A DNA stretch of 14,669 bases from Pseudomonadota bacterium (lineage in GTDB: Bacteria; Desulfobacterota; BSN033; WVXP01; G020346125). The DNA lies in the NCBI GenBank assembly GCA_030672465.1, contig DAOVGJ010000051.1:1-14669 (forward strand), given 5' to 3'. Both the position numbers and the translations under genes were made by a program. The notes beneath the pieces are model-generated. The model was given only the letters and a program-made list of their open reading frames with translations. It searched no databases and had not been told where the DNA came from. Positions 1-7,766 of this stretch are shown here, piece after piece (positions within the stretch are counted from its first letter, which is position 1; the number at the start of each line of letters is the position of its first letter).

Positions 1-18
1 TCCAGCTACAATCCATAA

Positions 19-153
19 ATTTTCATCCTTCAAGATGGGTCAAACCCATTTCTAAATTGGCCTCAAACTGCTCAGGATCTCAGTTATCCATCTATGGGAA
101 AGGTTATGAATCCTTCCCGGCTTGGTCTTGAAGCACTTGCAAAATACGGTTAA
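19..153 (+). pseudogene. Possible 3' remnant of an unidentified gene
   Basis: An open stretch of 44 codons ends at a TAA (151-153) and reads like protein, for example PSMGKVMNPSRLGLEALAKYG minus its first residue at the C-terminal end. It has no start codon before Met-94 (nt), and an in-frame TAA lies just upstream at 16-18. It could be the tail of a gene broken by a frameshift or stop near the window edge, or plain chance. I do not recognise the family. A short perfect hairpin (ATGGGT / ACCCAT, 35-49) lies inside it. Confidence 0.15.
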
Positions 154-172
154 GGTTAGGGGTACAATGTGC

Positions 173-178
173 AGAGGG
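173..178 (+). promoter_or_regulatory. Weak candidate -10 box for the MFS gene
   Basis: TACAAT matches the sigma-70 -10 consensus at five of six positions and lies about 80 bp before the MFS start. The best -35 at 17-bp spacing is TTAAGG (150-155), only three of six. This is the only promoter-like word I see in 1-258; treat it as weak. Confidence 0.2.
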
Positions 179-245
179 ATGCATCCAGACCTATCGAGAA
201 GGCCCCAGGGTCAACAGCATAGCCACTCACGTTGAAAAAGCATTC

Positions 246-253
246 AGGAAGGG
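246..253 (+). promoter_or_regulatory. Ribosome binding site that decides the MFS start
   Basis: AGGAAGGG lies 5 nt before the ATG at 259. The longer reading would start at a TTG at 232, which has no Shine-Dalgarno sequence in front of it (only CAGCATAGCCACTCACG). The ATG at 259 is therefore the better start. Confidence 0.6.
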
Positions 254-258
254 TCTCC

Positions 259-1407
259 ATGCTCTATAGCCGGTCATTTATCATTATGGGCTTTGCCAAC
301 TTGTTTACCGTATCAAGTTTTGGCACCTTCTTCCTCTTTCCCCTTTTCATTACAGACCATGGAGGCTCCAAGTCAGACATAGGCATTATTATGGGTGTCT
401 TCGCCCTCTCCTCTGTCCTCTGTCGTCCCTGGATCTCTGATATGATCGATCGGATTGGGCGGAAGAGAAGCTACACTTTTGGATGCATGATTATGAGTGT
501 CATTCCACTCATCTACCTCCTCTTTCGAGGGGAACTGTCCAATTTCTATCTTTCCCTCATTCTTGTTCGGATTTTCCATGGTGTAGGATTGGCAATCTGC
601 TTTACGGCTGCATTTACCTACATCGCAGACATTGTCCCGGAGGGGCGCTTAAACGAGGGTATCGGTATGTTCGGAATCACGGGGCTCACGGGACTGGCCA
701 TCGGGCCCATCATTGGTGAGACAATAATCCGGGCATTTGGCTTTTCCATCTTCTTTCTTGCCGCCACAGGGATAGCCACCCTTGGCTTGTTGCTCACTCT
801 CCCCCTTCCCGAATCATTTATGCATGTCTCCCATGAGTCGTCCCAGTCCTTTTTCTCGGTTCTCAGAATGAGGAGGCCTTTGACCGTTGCCGTGCTGGCC
901 CTTCTGTTTGGGTTCGGTTTGTCAGCCTCTGGCAGCTTTATCTTCCCCTTTGCCAAGGAACAGGATCTTGCATTCATTTCCCTTTATTACATCTCCTATT
1001 CTTCAGCGGCAGTCCTAACAAGGCTTCTCGGAGGGAGACTTGCCGACAGGATTGGGGAAGAACGGATCATCCCCTATGCCCAGATTCTTACCGGGGGAGG
1101 CCTTCTGATTTTGATCCTCCTGGGAGGTAATACGATCCTGGCCCTTTCGGGTTTTATGTCGGGTTGTGGACACGGATTCCTCTTCCCATGCCTGAACTCC
1201 TTGGCCATACGCGACGAGCCCATCAGTATCCGTGGAAAGATCACCGGTGTCTTCACAGGCGGGATCGACACCGGGGCCTTTGTCGGGTCTATTATTCTGG
1301 GCTACATCGGCGAATGGGCGGGCTTTCGGGCTCTCTTCCTTGCAGCAGGCCTTGCCCTCATAGCAGGCCTCGGCGTTAACAAGCCTCAAGTAATGAATAA
1401 TAAGTGA
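259..1407 (+). CDS. MFS transporter, 12-TM type
   Basis: Predicted inner-membrane secondary transporter of the major facilitator superfamily, 382 residues from the ATG at 259, a normal length for a 12-helix member. What shows it: strongly hydrophobic helices throughout; motif A in the loop after helix 2 (SDMIDRIGRKR, about residues 60-70) and its repeat in the second half (GGRLADRIGEE, about 258-268); and a polar central loop around residues 190-207 that separates the two six-helix halves. The substrate cannot be told; the overall look is that of sugar-phosphate/drug-efflux-like MFS proteins. It is the only gene on the plus strand and converges on the oxidoreductase gene with an 80-bp gap (1408-1487) in which I see no clear hairpin terminator. 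Its link to the minus-strand cluster is unproven. Confidence 0.9.
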   Translation: MLYSRSFIIMGFANLFTVSSFGTFFLFPLFITDHGGSKSDIGIIMGVFALSSVLCRPWISDMIDRIGRKRSYTFGCMIMSVIPLIYLLFRGELSNFYLSLILVRIFHGVGLAICFTAAFTYIADIVPEGRLNEGIGMFGITGLTGLAIGPIIGETIIRAFGFSIFFLAATGIATLGLLLTLPLPESFMHVSHESSQSFFSVLRMRRPLTVAVLALLFGFGLSASGSFIFPFAKEQDLAFISLYYISYSSAAVLTRLLGGRLADRIGEERIIPYAQILTGGGLLILILLGGNTILALSGFMSGCGHGFLFPCLNSLAIRDEPISIRGKITGVFTGGIDTGAFVGSIILGYIGEWAGFRALFLAAGLALIAGLGVNKPQVMNNK

Positions 1408-1487
1408 CTGGCCCGTCGTAATTTGCCGGAGAATCATGAGGTTACATAAATAGTCCCTATTAAGGTCAGGAAATTCGGGGCTCAAAG

Positions 1488-2975
1488 TTAGCCATTGCGC
1501 TTCGAAAGGATCGTTCTTGCGGTGAAGGAGCCCGAGGTGGCTGCCCCGACAATCCCGTGGGCAGGGCGGGTGTAATGACCAGCCAGGTAGAGACCCTTGA
1601 TAGAGGTCCGATTTGGAGGCCTGTGTCGGCCGAACTGCCTCGGTGTGGTCGCCAAGCCGTACATCGCTCCCTGCTCGTTGCCCGTGTACCTCTCCAGGGT
1701 GACGGGGGTCGCCGCCCCATGGAAGAGGATTTTCCGTTTCAGCCCGGGGATTAGCCTGGATTCCACGTGGGTGATGAGCCTTTGGGCCACCTCCTCCTTG
1801 ACGGCCTGATAGGACCGACGGTCGGTCTTATTCCACTCGTTCCGATACCCATAAGGGGCGATGGAGAGCAATTTAACGGCATGGGTTCCTTCCGGGGCCA
1901 GGGAGGGATCGATCAGGGAAGGGACGACCATGATCAATGTTGGGTTTTCCGGGATTTCCCCCTTCCTGAGCATCCTATACTCCTCCTCCAGGTCAGAAAT
2001 GGATCGGAGATACGTGAAGAAGGGGAGGGAATTGAGCTCGGCATCGCCCCTTACCCCTAAGTAGACGATGAAATTGGAAAGGGAGTACTCGAAGCGGTTC
2101 AACCTTCTCGCAAGGGAAGATGGTGGTCCTCCGGAGAGGAGCCTTTGGAAGGTCTGGGGGAGGCTGACATTGGAAATGACCGTGGGGGCCTCGATTACCT
2201 CGCCTTCGGTGGTGACTACCCCTGTGACCTTATTCCCCCGGGTCAGGATCCTCGCGGCCTCGGTTCGATATCTGATCCCACCTCCTCTTCGCTCAATGGA
2301 GCCTGCTAGGGCCTTGGATATGACGCCCATACCCCCCCTGGGATAGTAGGCTCCCTCCGATATGACCTTGTTGAGGAGTGTGGCCACGAAGAGGAAGGAG
2401 AGCTGGGAGGGCGGAACTGTCACCGGAAGCGAGGACAGGGCCATCTTTATTTCGTTTCCCTTAAAGAGGCTGTTGAGGATCGCCTCATGGGTGGTCGGGC
2501 TGAAACGAACCAAATTCCGAAACAGAAGGGGAAAGAGGGCCTTTTCATACCACGTGATCCCGGAAAGGGCCTTCACCTCGGCTCCAATCCTCGAAATAGT
2601 CCTTTCGTACCGCTCTATGCCTCTTTTCTCCTCGGGGAATATTGCCTTGAGCCGTTCGATATAGTGATTGAATCCACCACTCCGGAGGGCGATTTCAAAA
2701 CCCGGATAGATATTCCGGATGGTGTTGATTTTTTTGAATTCCAGATGAACGTCGACCTCCCTGAGCAGGGCCTCAAATTCCCCACCCGGCTCACATCCTC
2801 CAACGAAGACCCCGGTGGCATCGAAGGTAAACCCCTCTTTCCGAAAGGAGACCACATATCCCCCCGGTTGAGAACCCTTCTCCAGGAGCAATACCTTCAG
2901 CCCCCTTTTGGCCAGCAAGGCCCCGGCGGTAAGCCCCCCCATTCCCGTCCCAATGATTACGACATCATAGATCAT
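1488..2975 (-). CDS. FAD-dependent oxidoreductase, phytoene desaturase/CrtISO/RetSat-like
   Basis: Predicted flavoprotein of the CrtI/CrtISO/retinol-saturase group, 495 residues. The N-terminus carries the Rossmann dinucleotide-binding motif GTGMGG (residues 9-14) with the adenosine-binding Glu at 32 (LLLEKG) and then PGGY. The C-terminus has the family's second FAD motif (GLYLAGHYTRPAHGIVGAA, from about 461), preceded by TPVTLERYTGNEQGAMYG, typical of CrtISO/RetSat proteins. Family members desaturate, isomerise or saturate polyenes and isoprenoids; the substrate here is unknown. I chose the ATG at 2975: upstream it has GAAGGAAAG, and it places the Rossmann strand right at the N-terminus. The longer reading starts with TTG at 3005 and has no good ribosome site. 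It overlaps the end of the MMPL gene by 11 bp, so the two are co-transcribed and probably work on the same lipid-like compound. Confidence 0.85.
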   Translation of the reverse strand: MIYDVVIIGTGMGGLTAGALLAKRGLKVLLLEKGSQPGGYVVSFRKEGFTFDATGVFVGGCEPGGEFEALLREVDVHLEFKKINTIRNIYPGFEIALRSGGFNHYIERLKAIFPEEKRGIERYERTISRIGAEVKALSGITWYEKALFPLLFRNLVRFSPTTHEAILNSLFKGNEIKMALSSLPVTVPPSQLSFLFVATLLNKVISEGAYYPRGGMGVISKALAGSIERRGGGIRYRTEAARILTRGNKVTGVVTTEGEVIEAPTVISNVSLPQTFQRLLSGGPPSSLARRLNRFEYSLSNFIVYLGVRGDAELNSLPFFTYLRSISDLEEEYRMLRKGEIPENPTLIMVVPSLIDPSLAPEGTHAVKLLSIAPYGYRNEWNKTDRRSYQAVKEEVAQRLITHVESRLIPGLKRKILFHGAATPVTLERYTGNEQGAMYGLATTPRQFGRHRPPNRTSIKGLYLAGHYTRPAHGIVGAATSGSFTARTILSKRNG

Positions 2976-5508
2976 TGTTTCGATCTTTCCTTCGCTCGGG
3001 TCCAAGGAAGACTATCAGCAGGGGCGGCAGCAGGAAAAGGGAAGTGAGTAAGCAAGACCCGATTCCCAAAATGATGATCCACCCCATGGAGGAGAGGACC
3101 CTGTACTGGGCTATAACCAGGGAACCAAATCCAACCATGGTGGTCAACGAGGTCATGGCCACCGCCCTTCCCGTGTATTGAACTGCCCCATTGATATCGT
3201 AACGAGAGTCCTCCAGGTATCGATGGATGATGTGAATACCATCATCGATGCCGATACCAACGATCATGGGAATGACCACTCCGTTGATATAATTGATCTT
3301 CCATCCCAAAAGGGACGTCAATCCCAGCATCCAGGTGAGCCCCACGGATAAAGGGATGAGGGCCAAAATGACTACCCTCCACCTCCGGAAATGGAGGTAG
3401 AGGAGTGAGATCACCGAAAGGATGGCGAGGGGGGCGATTACGAGCAAATCCCTCCTCACCATCCTGAAGAGGTCGATGTTGATCAGATCGAGGCCCGTGA
3501 CTCCAGCACGCTGGTCAATTCCCCTCAGGTCCCGCTCCAACTGGACCAGGTCCAACCGATCCCCCTCGTAGAGAATCGTCAAGACGCCCTTATAGATGCC
3601 CTGTTTTTGCACAAGGGAACGATTGACCCATTTTCCCAGAGGGGAGGATTGCAGCCTGTGGAGAATGGTTTCGGGCATCATAGGAGTGTAGTCATCACTG
3701 GGGCTGGACATGCGGTTCATCCATCGGAGGGTTCGCTCGAAGGGATCCAGCCTGAACCCTTGAGCTATCAGTTCCCGGAGAAGACTTTTTCGGGCCCTGG
3801 TGAAATCGATGGATTGTCGAAGCAGCTCCCTCCTTCTTCGTTGCTCCTCGGCCGAGGGGATGAGATGGCTGACGGAGGAAATGGAGAGGATTTGTCCCCT
3901 GTTGCGGTAATCCCGTATCCCCTCGACCACCGATTCTTCCCTTCTGAGAAGGCTGTCAAAATCGTTGTCCTCTAAAACCACGAATGCTTCCCGGTTTCCC
4001 CTGGGAAACATTCGTTCCAGATGGGCATAGACCTCCGTGGCCTCGATCCTTTTCGGCCCCAGGCTCCGTAAGTCACTCTCGAATTCGATCCCCAGGGCGA
4101 GCACGGAAAAGAAGGCGGTGATGAAGGAGAAGGCGATGATGAAGGAATGGGGATGTTTTTGCAGAAGACGGGAGAGGGCCTTCAGCCCGAAATCCCTGAG
4201 CGGCCGATATACATAAGGATCCTTTCCCCTCGAGTCCGTCCAGGCGAGAAAGGAAGGGAGGACGAAATAGATGCTGATGAGGCAGAAAAAAAGGCCCGTT
4301 GCCACCAACCCTCCGAGTTCCATGATACCGTCAACCCTTGCCAACAGAAGGGTACAAAAGGCCAATATGGTGGTAGCCCCTCCTGTTAAGACACCGGACC
4401 CTGTTTCCGTTAGCGTCTTTACCATGGCTTGCGTGACCTTTAGCCCAAGTGCCCGTTCGGAATGGTACCGGTCATAGAGGTGTATGGCGAAATCGATTCC
4501 CAGCCCGATCAAGATGGCCGCGAAAGCGCTGGTCAAGATGTTCAATCGCCCAATGAGCAGTGCCGCGATGGCCAGGGTTATTTGCACCCCAACCAATAGG
4601 GGAAATCCCACGAAGAGCAATGTAGTGAGCCGACGATAGGCGAAAAAGAATAGGGCCAGGACTAAGGCAAAGGCGGTGATCATGGAGGATTGCATATCCA
4701 GGCGGAGGCCCGTGGCCTTCTCCAGGGCGATGGGATAAGCCCCGGTATATTGGATGGATACCTCTGGCCCCAAATCGAGAAGGGGCTCTATGGCCTTGAG
4801 GAGCTTTCGGGAGAAGGTAAGGTCAGTGGCCGGTCGGACGGGATTGGCGATGATCAGCAGGGATCGATGATCTCGGGAGAGGAAGTATCCGCTTCGATAA
4901 TCGACGGCAAACCCCCTCGCCCCATGTTTGAAATGATCCGTGAGGATTTCCCTGAGCCCAAGGGGGTCAAGGGCGATGAATTCCTTCAAGGGGAAGGAGG
5001 CTTGGCTGAGCAAGATGGCCCTGTTTTGCTGAACCTGCTTTCCGATGGCCTCGTCGGTCAGCTTTTGGGAAAGGGCCGGGATATCCTCCCGATCCAGAAA
5101 GAGCTCGGGATTGGTCAGGAAAAGTCGGAGAATCGGCTTCAAGCCCTCGTAATCGTGGGCCCCGAGGGTTCGGAATTGAACTGACCCCAGGGCCCTTTCC
5201 CCATCTACCCGAAGCTCCCTCAATTCCTCCACGAAGGACTCGGCGGCCCGAATGAGGTCTTGGGTTGACGTGCCTTCCCGCCCGGTCACCATGAAAAAGA
5301 GGTGATCCAAGGTGCCGAAATCCCTCAAATTGTCCAGGAAGAGCTTGAGGGGTCCCTCCTTTCTCTGGATGAGGCCGAAGATGTCCGTCTTAAACTCCAC
5401 CCCGCCCGTCATCAAAAAAGAGGCGATGAGGGATATCAGGAATACCGCCAGGACGGCCCGATATTTCGATGAGGCGATGTGTCCGATCTTACTTAGAAAG
5501 CTGCGCAT
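2965..5508 (-). CDS. MMPL/RND-superfamily transporter (HpnN-like lipid exporter type)
   Basis: Predicted inner-membrane RND-superfamily exporter, 847 residues, the usual size for MMPL/HpnN-like proteins. There are two similar halves: TM1 (about 17-35), a large periplasmic loop (36-270), then a five-helix bundle with GLGIDFAIH at 335-343; the second half starts with a TM near 455-473, a second loop, then a bundle with GIGIDDGIH at 751-759. These GxGIDxxIH motifs are the proton-relay region of the MMPL family, whose members move lipids such as mycolates and hopanoids out of the inner membrane. The ATG at 5508 is followed by a basic stretch before TM1; the site in front of it is poor (TTCTTTAAATT), which suggests weak or unusual initiation. 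It follows a 331-bp spacer and overlaps the FAD oxidoreductase gene. The cargo is not identifiable; the context suggests a lipid. Confidence 0.88.
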   Translation of the reverse strand: MRSFLSKIGHIASSKYRAVLAVFLISLIASFLMTGGVEFKTDIFGLIQRKEGPLKLFLDNLRDFGTLDHLFFMVTGREGTSTQDLIRAAESFVEELRELRVDGERALGSVQFRTLGAHDYEGLKPILRLFLTNPELFLDREDIPALSQKLTDEAIGKQVQQNRAILLSQASFPLKEFIALDPLGLREILTDHFKHGARGFAVDYRSGYFLSRDHRSLLIIANPVRPATDLTFSRKLLKAIEPLLDLGPEVSIQYTGAYPIALEKATGLRLDMQSSMITAFALVLALFFFAYRRLTTLLFVGFPLLVGVQITLAIAALLIGRLNILTSAFAAILIGLGIDFAIHLYDRYHSERALGLKVTQAMVKTLTETGSGVLTGGATTILAFCTLLLARVDGIMELGGLVATGLFFCLISIYFVLPSFLAWTDSRGKDPYVYRPLRDFGLKALSRLLQKHPHSFIIAFSFITAFFSVLALGIEFESDLRSLGPKRIEATEVYAHLERMFPRGNREAFVVLEDNDFDSLLRREESVVEGIRDYRNRGQILSISSVSHLIPSAEEQRRRRELLRQSIDFTRARKSLLRELIAQGFRLDPFERTLRWMNRMSSPSDDYTPMMPETILHRLQSSPLGKWVNRSLVQKQGIYKGVLTILYEGDRLDLVQLERDLRGIDQRAGVTGLDLINIDLFRMVRRDLLVIAPLAILSVISLLYLHFRRWRVVILALIPLSVGLTWMLGLTSLLGWKINYINGVVIPMIVGIGIDDGIHIIHRYLEDSRYDINGAVQYTGRAVAMTSLTTMVGFGSLVIAQYRVLSSMGWIIILGIGSCLLTSLFLLPPLLIVFLGPERRKDRNNDL

Positions 5509-5591
5509 AATTTAAAGAAGGATACAATAATTAAATCCGGTTCTTCTCCAAAAAAGTTGCTAAAAAGGGTCCAAGGATTCATTTCACAGGG

Positions 5592-5675
5592 TTCCAGGGG
5601 TCTAGGGACCTAGGATTCTAGTGAAAGAGAAATTCCTTGAATCCTTGAATCCTGATTGAATGTTGACCCCTGGAA
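5592..5675. repeat. 11-bp perfect inverted repeat with 62-bp interior
   Basis: Arms TTCCAGGGGTC (5592-5602) and GACCCCTGGAA (5665-5675). The interior carries GGGACC-TAGG words and the tandem TTGAATCC copies. It may be a dispersed repeat (MITE- or REP-like) or a long stem. It lacks an obvious target-site duplication directly outside the arms. Confidence 0.45.
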
Positions 5676-5711
5676 TCCTTCAATTCCACCAACTAAATGG
5701 GAGAAGATCCT

Positions 5712-5771
5712 TAAATCCTAAATCGACTCGGCCGAGGGGCTCGTCGCGGGCCAAAGCACTAAATCCTAAAT
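5712..5771. repeat. 12-bp direct repeats flanking a GC-rich 36-bp block
   Basis: TAAATCCTAAAT occurs at 5712-5723 and 5760-5771. The 36 bp between them are sharply GC-rich (CTCGGCCGAGGGGCTCGTCG at 5727-5746, then CGGGCC) while both sides are AT-rich. This is the pattern of a small inserted or slipped repeat unit; function unknown. Confidence 0.4.
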
Positions 5772-5839
5772 AAATCCCAATTTTCAAATTTTAAATTCAA
5801 AATCGGGTAACCTATGGTGTGGCATTTACCAATTAGTAT

Positions 5840-7195
5840 TTAGAATTTGCGTGTGTCCTTTCCTAGACGCGAGTGTTTATGTAATCGTATATGTTTAAAG
5901 GGGAGGGGGGGTTGCGGATTATTCCTCCTTTTCCAAGCCGAGCGAAAGCCAATGTTCATAGGGCCGAATATTTGTATGGATCTATGAACCTTGAAGATCC
6001 TCTTGAGGATAGAAGTCCAGGATAAAAAATTCGCGTTGAGCCATTCATACCCCTCCTTCAGTTCATCCACGCTCATTCCCATGGGCCGAAAGGTCACATG
6101 TTCCATATCATACATATCCCAATCGTCGGTCAATATTCGGCCCTCCCTTTCCAGCCTCTTGCGGAGGGGAGTACCTGGGTAGGGAGTCAAAATGGGGAAG
6201 ATGGCCCCATCGATTCTTGATTCGTTACAGAAATCCAGGATCCGTTTGAAGCTATCCTTGGTGTCGTGGTCATAGCCCAAGATGAAAGAGGCCAATACGC
6301 CGATGCCGTGGTCATGAAATTTTTTCACGGCATCCCTTGGAGGGATTTTCATATTTCTGGGTTTGCCCATCAGGGAAAGGTTTTCCCGAGAGAGGGTTTC
6401 AAAACCCACAAACAGGGCGAAGCAACCACTCTGAGAAATTAACTTCATTAGTGATTCATCCTCGACGAGATGCAAAGGGGCATGGCTGGCCCACTTGAAT
6501 TTCAGGGGTTCCATTGCCCCGAATAGTCGTTCCGCATAAACCTTGTTTCCGATGAGGTTGTCATCCACGATAAATAAGAAGATGCTCTCCCTTTTCAGTT
6601 CCATAAGCTCATCAACTACGGCCTGGATGGGCCTCGTCCTGTAGCTTCTTCCGAATAGAGAGGTTACCGAGCAAAACTCGCAGCGGAGAGGGCAGCCGCG
6701 AGTTACCTGAATAGTATTGGTGAATAAATAGCTTTTTCCCCTTATCAGATCCCTTCGGGGTGGTTTCAATTTTGAAAGGTCCAGCGGAACCCGATCTCTA
6801 TACACCCGCTTCAGACGAAGATTGCGGGCATCCTCGATAAGCCTTCCCCATAGTCCTTCCCCTTCCCCCACCACGATGGCATCGGCGTGCGATAGGGCCT
6901 CCTCCGGCATGGTGGATGGATGGAATCCTCCCAGGATGATTTTCACCTTCCTTCGTCTAAATTCATCGGCTATTTGATAAGCCCGATTGGCCTGAGGGGT
7001 CATCGTCGTGATGGCAACGAGATCCGCACCGTCTTCGAAATTGATCTCATCCACATTTTCATCGGTGATCACCACTTCCACATCCTCAGGCGTGAACGTT
7101 GCCAAGGTCGTGAGGCTCAGAGGGGGGAACTTGAATTTGATCTGCCCCCATATGTTCTTGGGAGACCAGCCCGGTGCGATTAAATTTACCTTCAT
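5840..7195 (-). CDS. Radical SAM enzyme with N-terminal B12-binding-type domain
   Basis: 451-residue radical SAM protein of the cobalamin-binding-domain class (the class that includes BchE and the hopanoid enzymes HpnP/HpnJ). Residues 1-120 form a B12-binding-type Rossmann domain (VVITDENVDEIN, then GGFHPSTMPEEAL near 89-101 and VVGEGEG at 108-114); I see no DxHxxG cobalamin-ligand motif, as is common in this class. The [4Fe-4S] cluster motif is C168-PLR-C172-EF-C175, followed by FVGFET (262-267) and ILGYDHDT (305-312), SAM-barrel landmarks. The C-terminus (about 370-451) is basic and aromatic. The ATG at 7195 has GAGAGGG just upstream, overlapping the SRPBCC stop. It is the last gene of the tight operon, 7 bp after the SRPBCC gene. 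The likely role is a methylation or C-C bond/rearrangement step on a hydrophobic product; the exact reaction is unknown. Confidence 0.87.
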   Translation of the reverse strand: MKVNLIAPGWSPKNIWGQIKFKFPPLSLTTLATFTPEDVEVVITDENVDEINFEDGADLVAITTMTPQANRAYQIADEFRRRKVKIILGGFHPSTMPEEALSHADAIVVGEGEGLWGRLIEDARNLRLKRVYRDRVPLDLSKLKPPRRDLIRGKSYLFTNTIQVTRGCPLRCEFCSVTSLFGRSYRTRPIQAVVDELMELKRESIFLFIVDDNLIGNKVYAERLFGAMEPLKFKWASHAPLHLVEDESLMKLISQSGCFALFVGFETLSRENLSLMGKPRNMKIPPRDAVKKFHDHGIGVLASFILGYDHDTKDSFKRILDFCNESRIDGAIFPILTPYPGTPLRKRLEREGRILTDDWDMYDMEHVTFRPMGMSVDELKEGYEWLNANFLSWTSILKRIFKVHRSIQIFGPMNIGFRSAWKRRNNPQPPLPFKHIRLHKHSRLGKDTRKF

Positions 7196-7197
7196 TT

Positions 7198-7204
7198 CCC
7201 TCTC
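7198..7204 (-). promoter_or_regulatory. Ribosome binding site of the B12-type radical SAM gene
   Basis: On the minus strand GAGAGGG sits a few nt before the ATG at 7195 and overlaps the TGA stop of the SRPBCC gene (7205-7203), so re-initiation by the same ribosome is likely. Confidence 0.5.
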
Positions 7205-7766
7205 ATCGATGAATAGGATTTTCCTCCACGATCCTTTTGAGGTTGCCGAGCGCTTCCTTGGTGAGCTCGTTGTGCTTTGCCTTGCCTCCCAGAAAAATCC
7301 ACCCTATTCTGAAGATGAGCCCATTGATCCGGTAAATCAAGGTATGGCTGAGTTCGGCTCCTTCCTCCACCTCCTTGATTTGCCATATCTCGGCACTCCC
7401 CTCAAAGATGCCGTCCACAAATCGATTGATGATTCGACTATCTTCTTCCATATCCACCACAACCGAGTGCCATATGGGATTGATGCGGTAGTTTAACCGA
7501 TATCGCATTTTGGTTCCCAGGCCCAGTTCCCCCGGGGTTATCTTCTCCACGACGATCTTGTCTTGCGGGCACCACCTGTGCATCTCCTGGAAATCGACGA
7601 GGACTTGGTATACCTCATGGGGTCTCGCCTTGATGATAACCGTGTGGCGGTTTACCCTGCCTGCGTAAACCTGGTCCCCGAGAGTATGGGCGTGGAAATT
7701 TTCCCCACAACCCATGGGGAATGAAACAGCAGAAAACAATCGACCTATTTTGTCGATGAGATTCAT
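7203..7766 (-). CDS. SRPBCC/START-like (polyketide cyclase/dehydrase-type) protein
   Basis: 187 residues from the ATG at 7766. The pattern VYAGRVNRHTVIIKARPHEV (33-52), then VYQVLVDFQEMHRWCP, a run of beta strands (RYRLNYRINPIWHSVVVDM, 88-106) and a long amphipathic C-terminal helix (from about 162) is that of the helix-grip SRPBCC/START fold. This fold binds a hydrophobic ligand in a deep cavity, as in lipid-transfer proteins, COQ10 and cyclases. No catalytic residues can be assigned. I chose 7766, not the ATG at 7802, because it forms an ATGA overlap (7766-7763) with the acyltransferase stop and begins right at the soluble domain. The position between the acyltransferase and a radical SAM enzyme suggests it carries or folds the hydrophobic intermediate. 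No signal peptide is seen, so it is probably cytosolic or peripheral. Confidence 0.75.
   Translation of the reverse strand: MNLIDKIGRLFSAVSFPMGCGENFHAHTLGDQVYAGRVNRHTVIIKARPHEVYQVLVDFQEMHRWCPQDKIVVEKITPGELGLGTKMRYRLNYRINPIWHSVVVDMEEDSRIINRFVDGIFEGSAEIWQIKEVEEGAELSHTLIYRINGLIFRIGWIFLGGKAKHNELTKEALGNLKRIVEENPIHR

Larger units (their letters stand above)
5509..5839. repeat. Repeat-rich non-coding spacer between the radical SAM and MMPL genes
   Basis: No credible gene here. The stretch holds: an 11-bp perfect inverted repeat TTCCAGGGGTC (5592-5602) / GACCCCTGGAA (5665-5675) about 62 bp apart; a tandem TTGAATCC-type repeat between about 5637 and 5653; a 12-bp direct repeat TAAATCCTAAAT (5712-5723 and 5760-5771) around a GC-rich block with the palindrome CTCGGCCGAG (5727-5736); and an AT-rich tract with ATTTT/AAAAT words (about 5779-5803). 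This is the likely place for a terminator of the upstream operon and a promoter for the MMPL gene, but I find no convincing -35/-10 pair or hairpin followed by a T-run. Confidence 0.6.

Noticed and set aside
35..49. Perfect 6-bp hairpin ATGGGT-CAA-ACCCAT as a terminator
   Set aside because: The stem is short and is not followed by a real T-run (TTCTAAATT), so a rho-independent terminator is not supported.
1015..1485. A 156-codon minus-strand frame opposite the 3' part of the MFS gene
   Set aside because: The plus strand encodes the second half of a complete MFS protein with the repeated motif A; the minus frame has no recognisable motif.
2487..3047. A 186-codon plus-strand frame opposite the FAD oxidoreductase gene
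   Set aside because: It lies antisense to a well-supported gene with both FAD motifs; its translation is rich in Pro/Gly/Arg with no family features. It is a shadow frame of GC-biased coding DNA.
4690..5184. A 164-codon plus-strand frame opposite the MMPL gene
   Set aside because: Antisense to a full-length transporter with clear membrane segments; composition (Gly/Glu-rich) is that of a mirror frame.
5592..5675. CRISPR array or insertion sequence in the spacer
   Set aside because: The repeats are too few, too short and irregularly spaced for a CRISPR array, and no transposase frame or clear target duplication is present.
7008..7496. A 162-codon plus-strand frame across the radical SAM/SRPBCC junction
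   Set aside because: It crosses two well-supported minus-strand genes and has no domain features.
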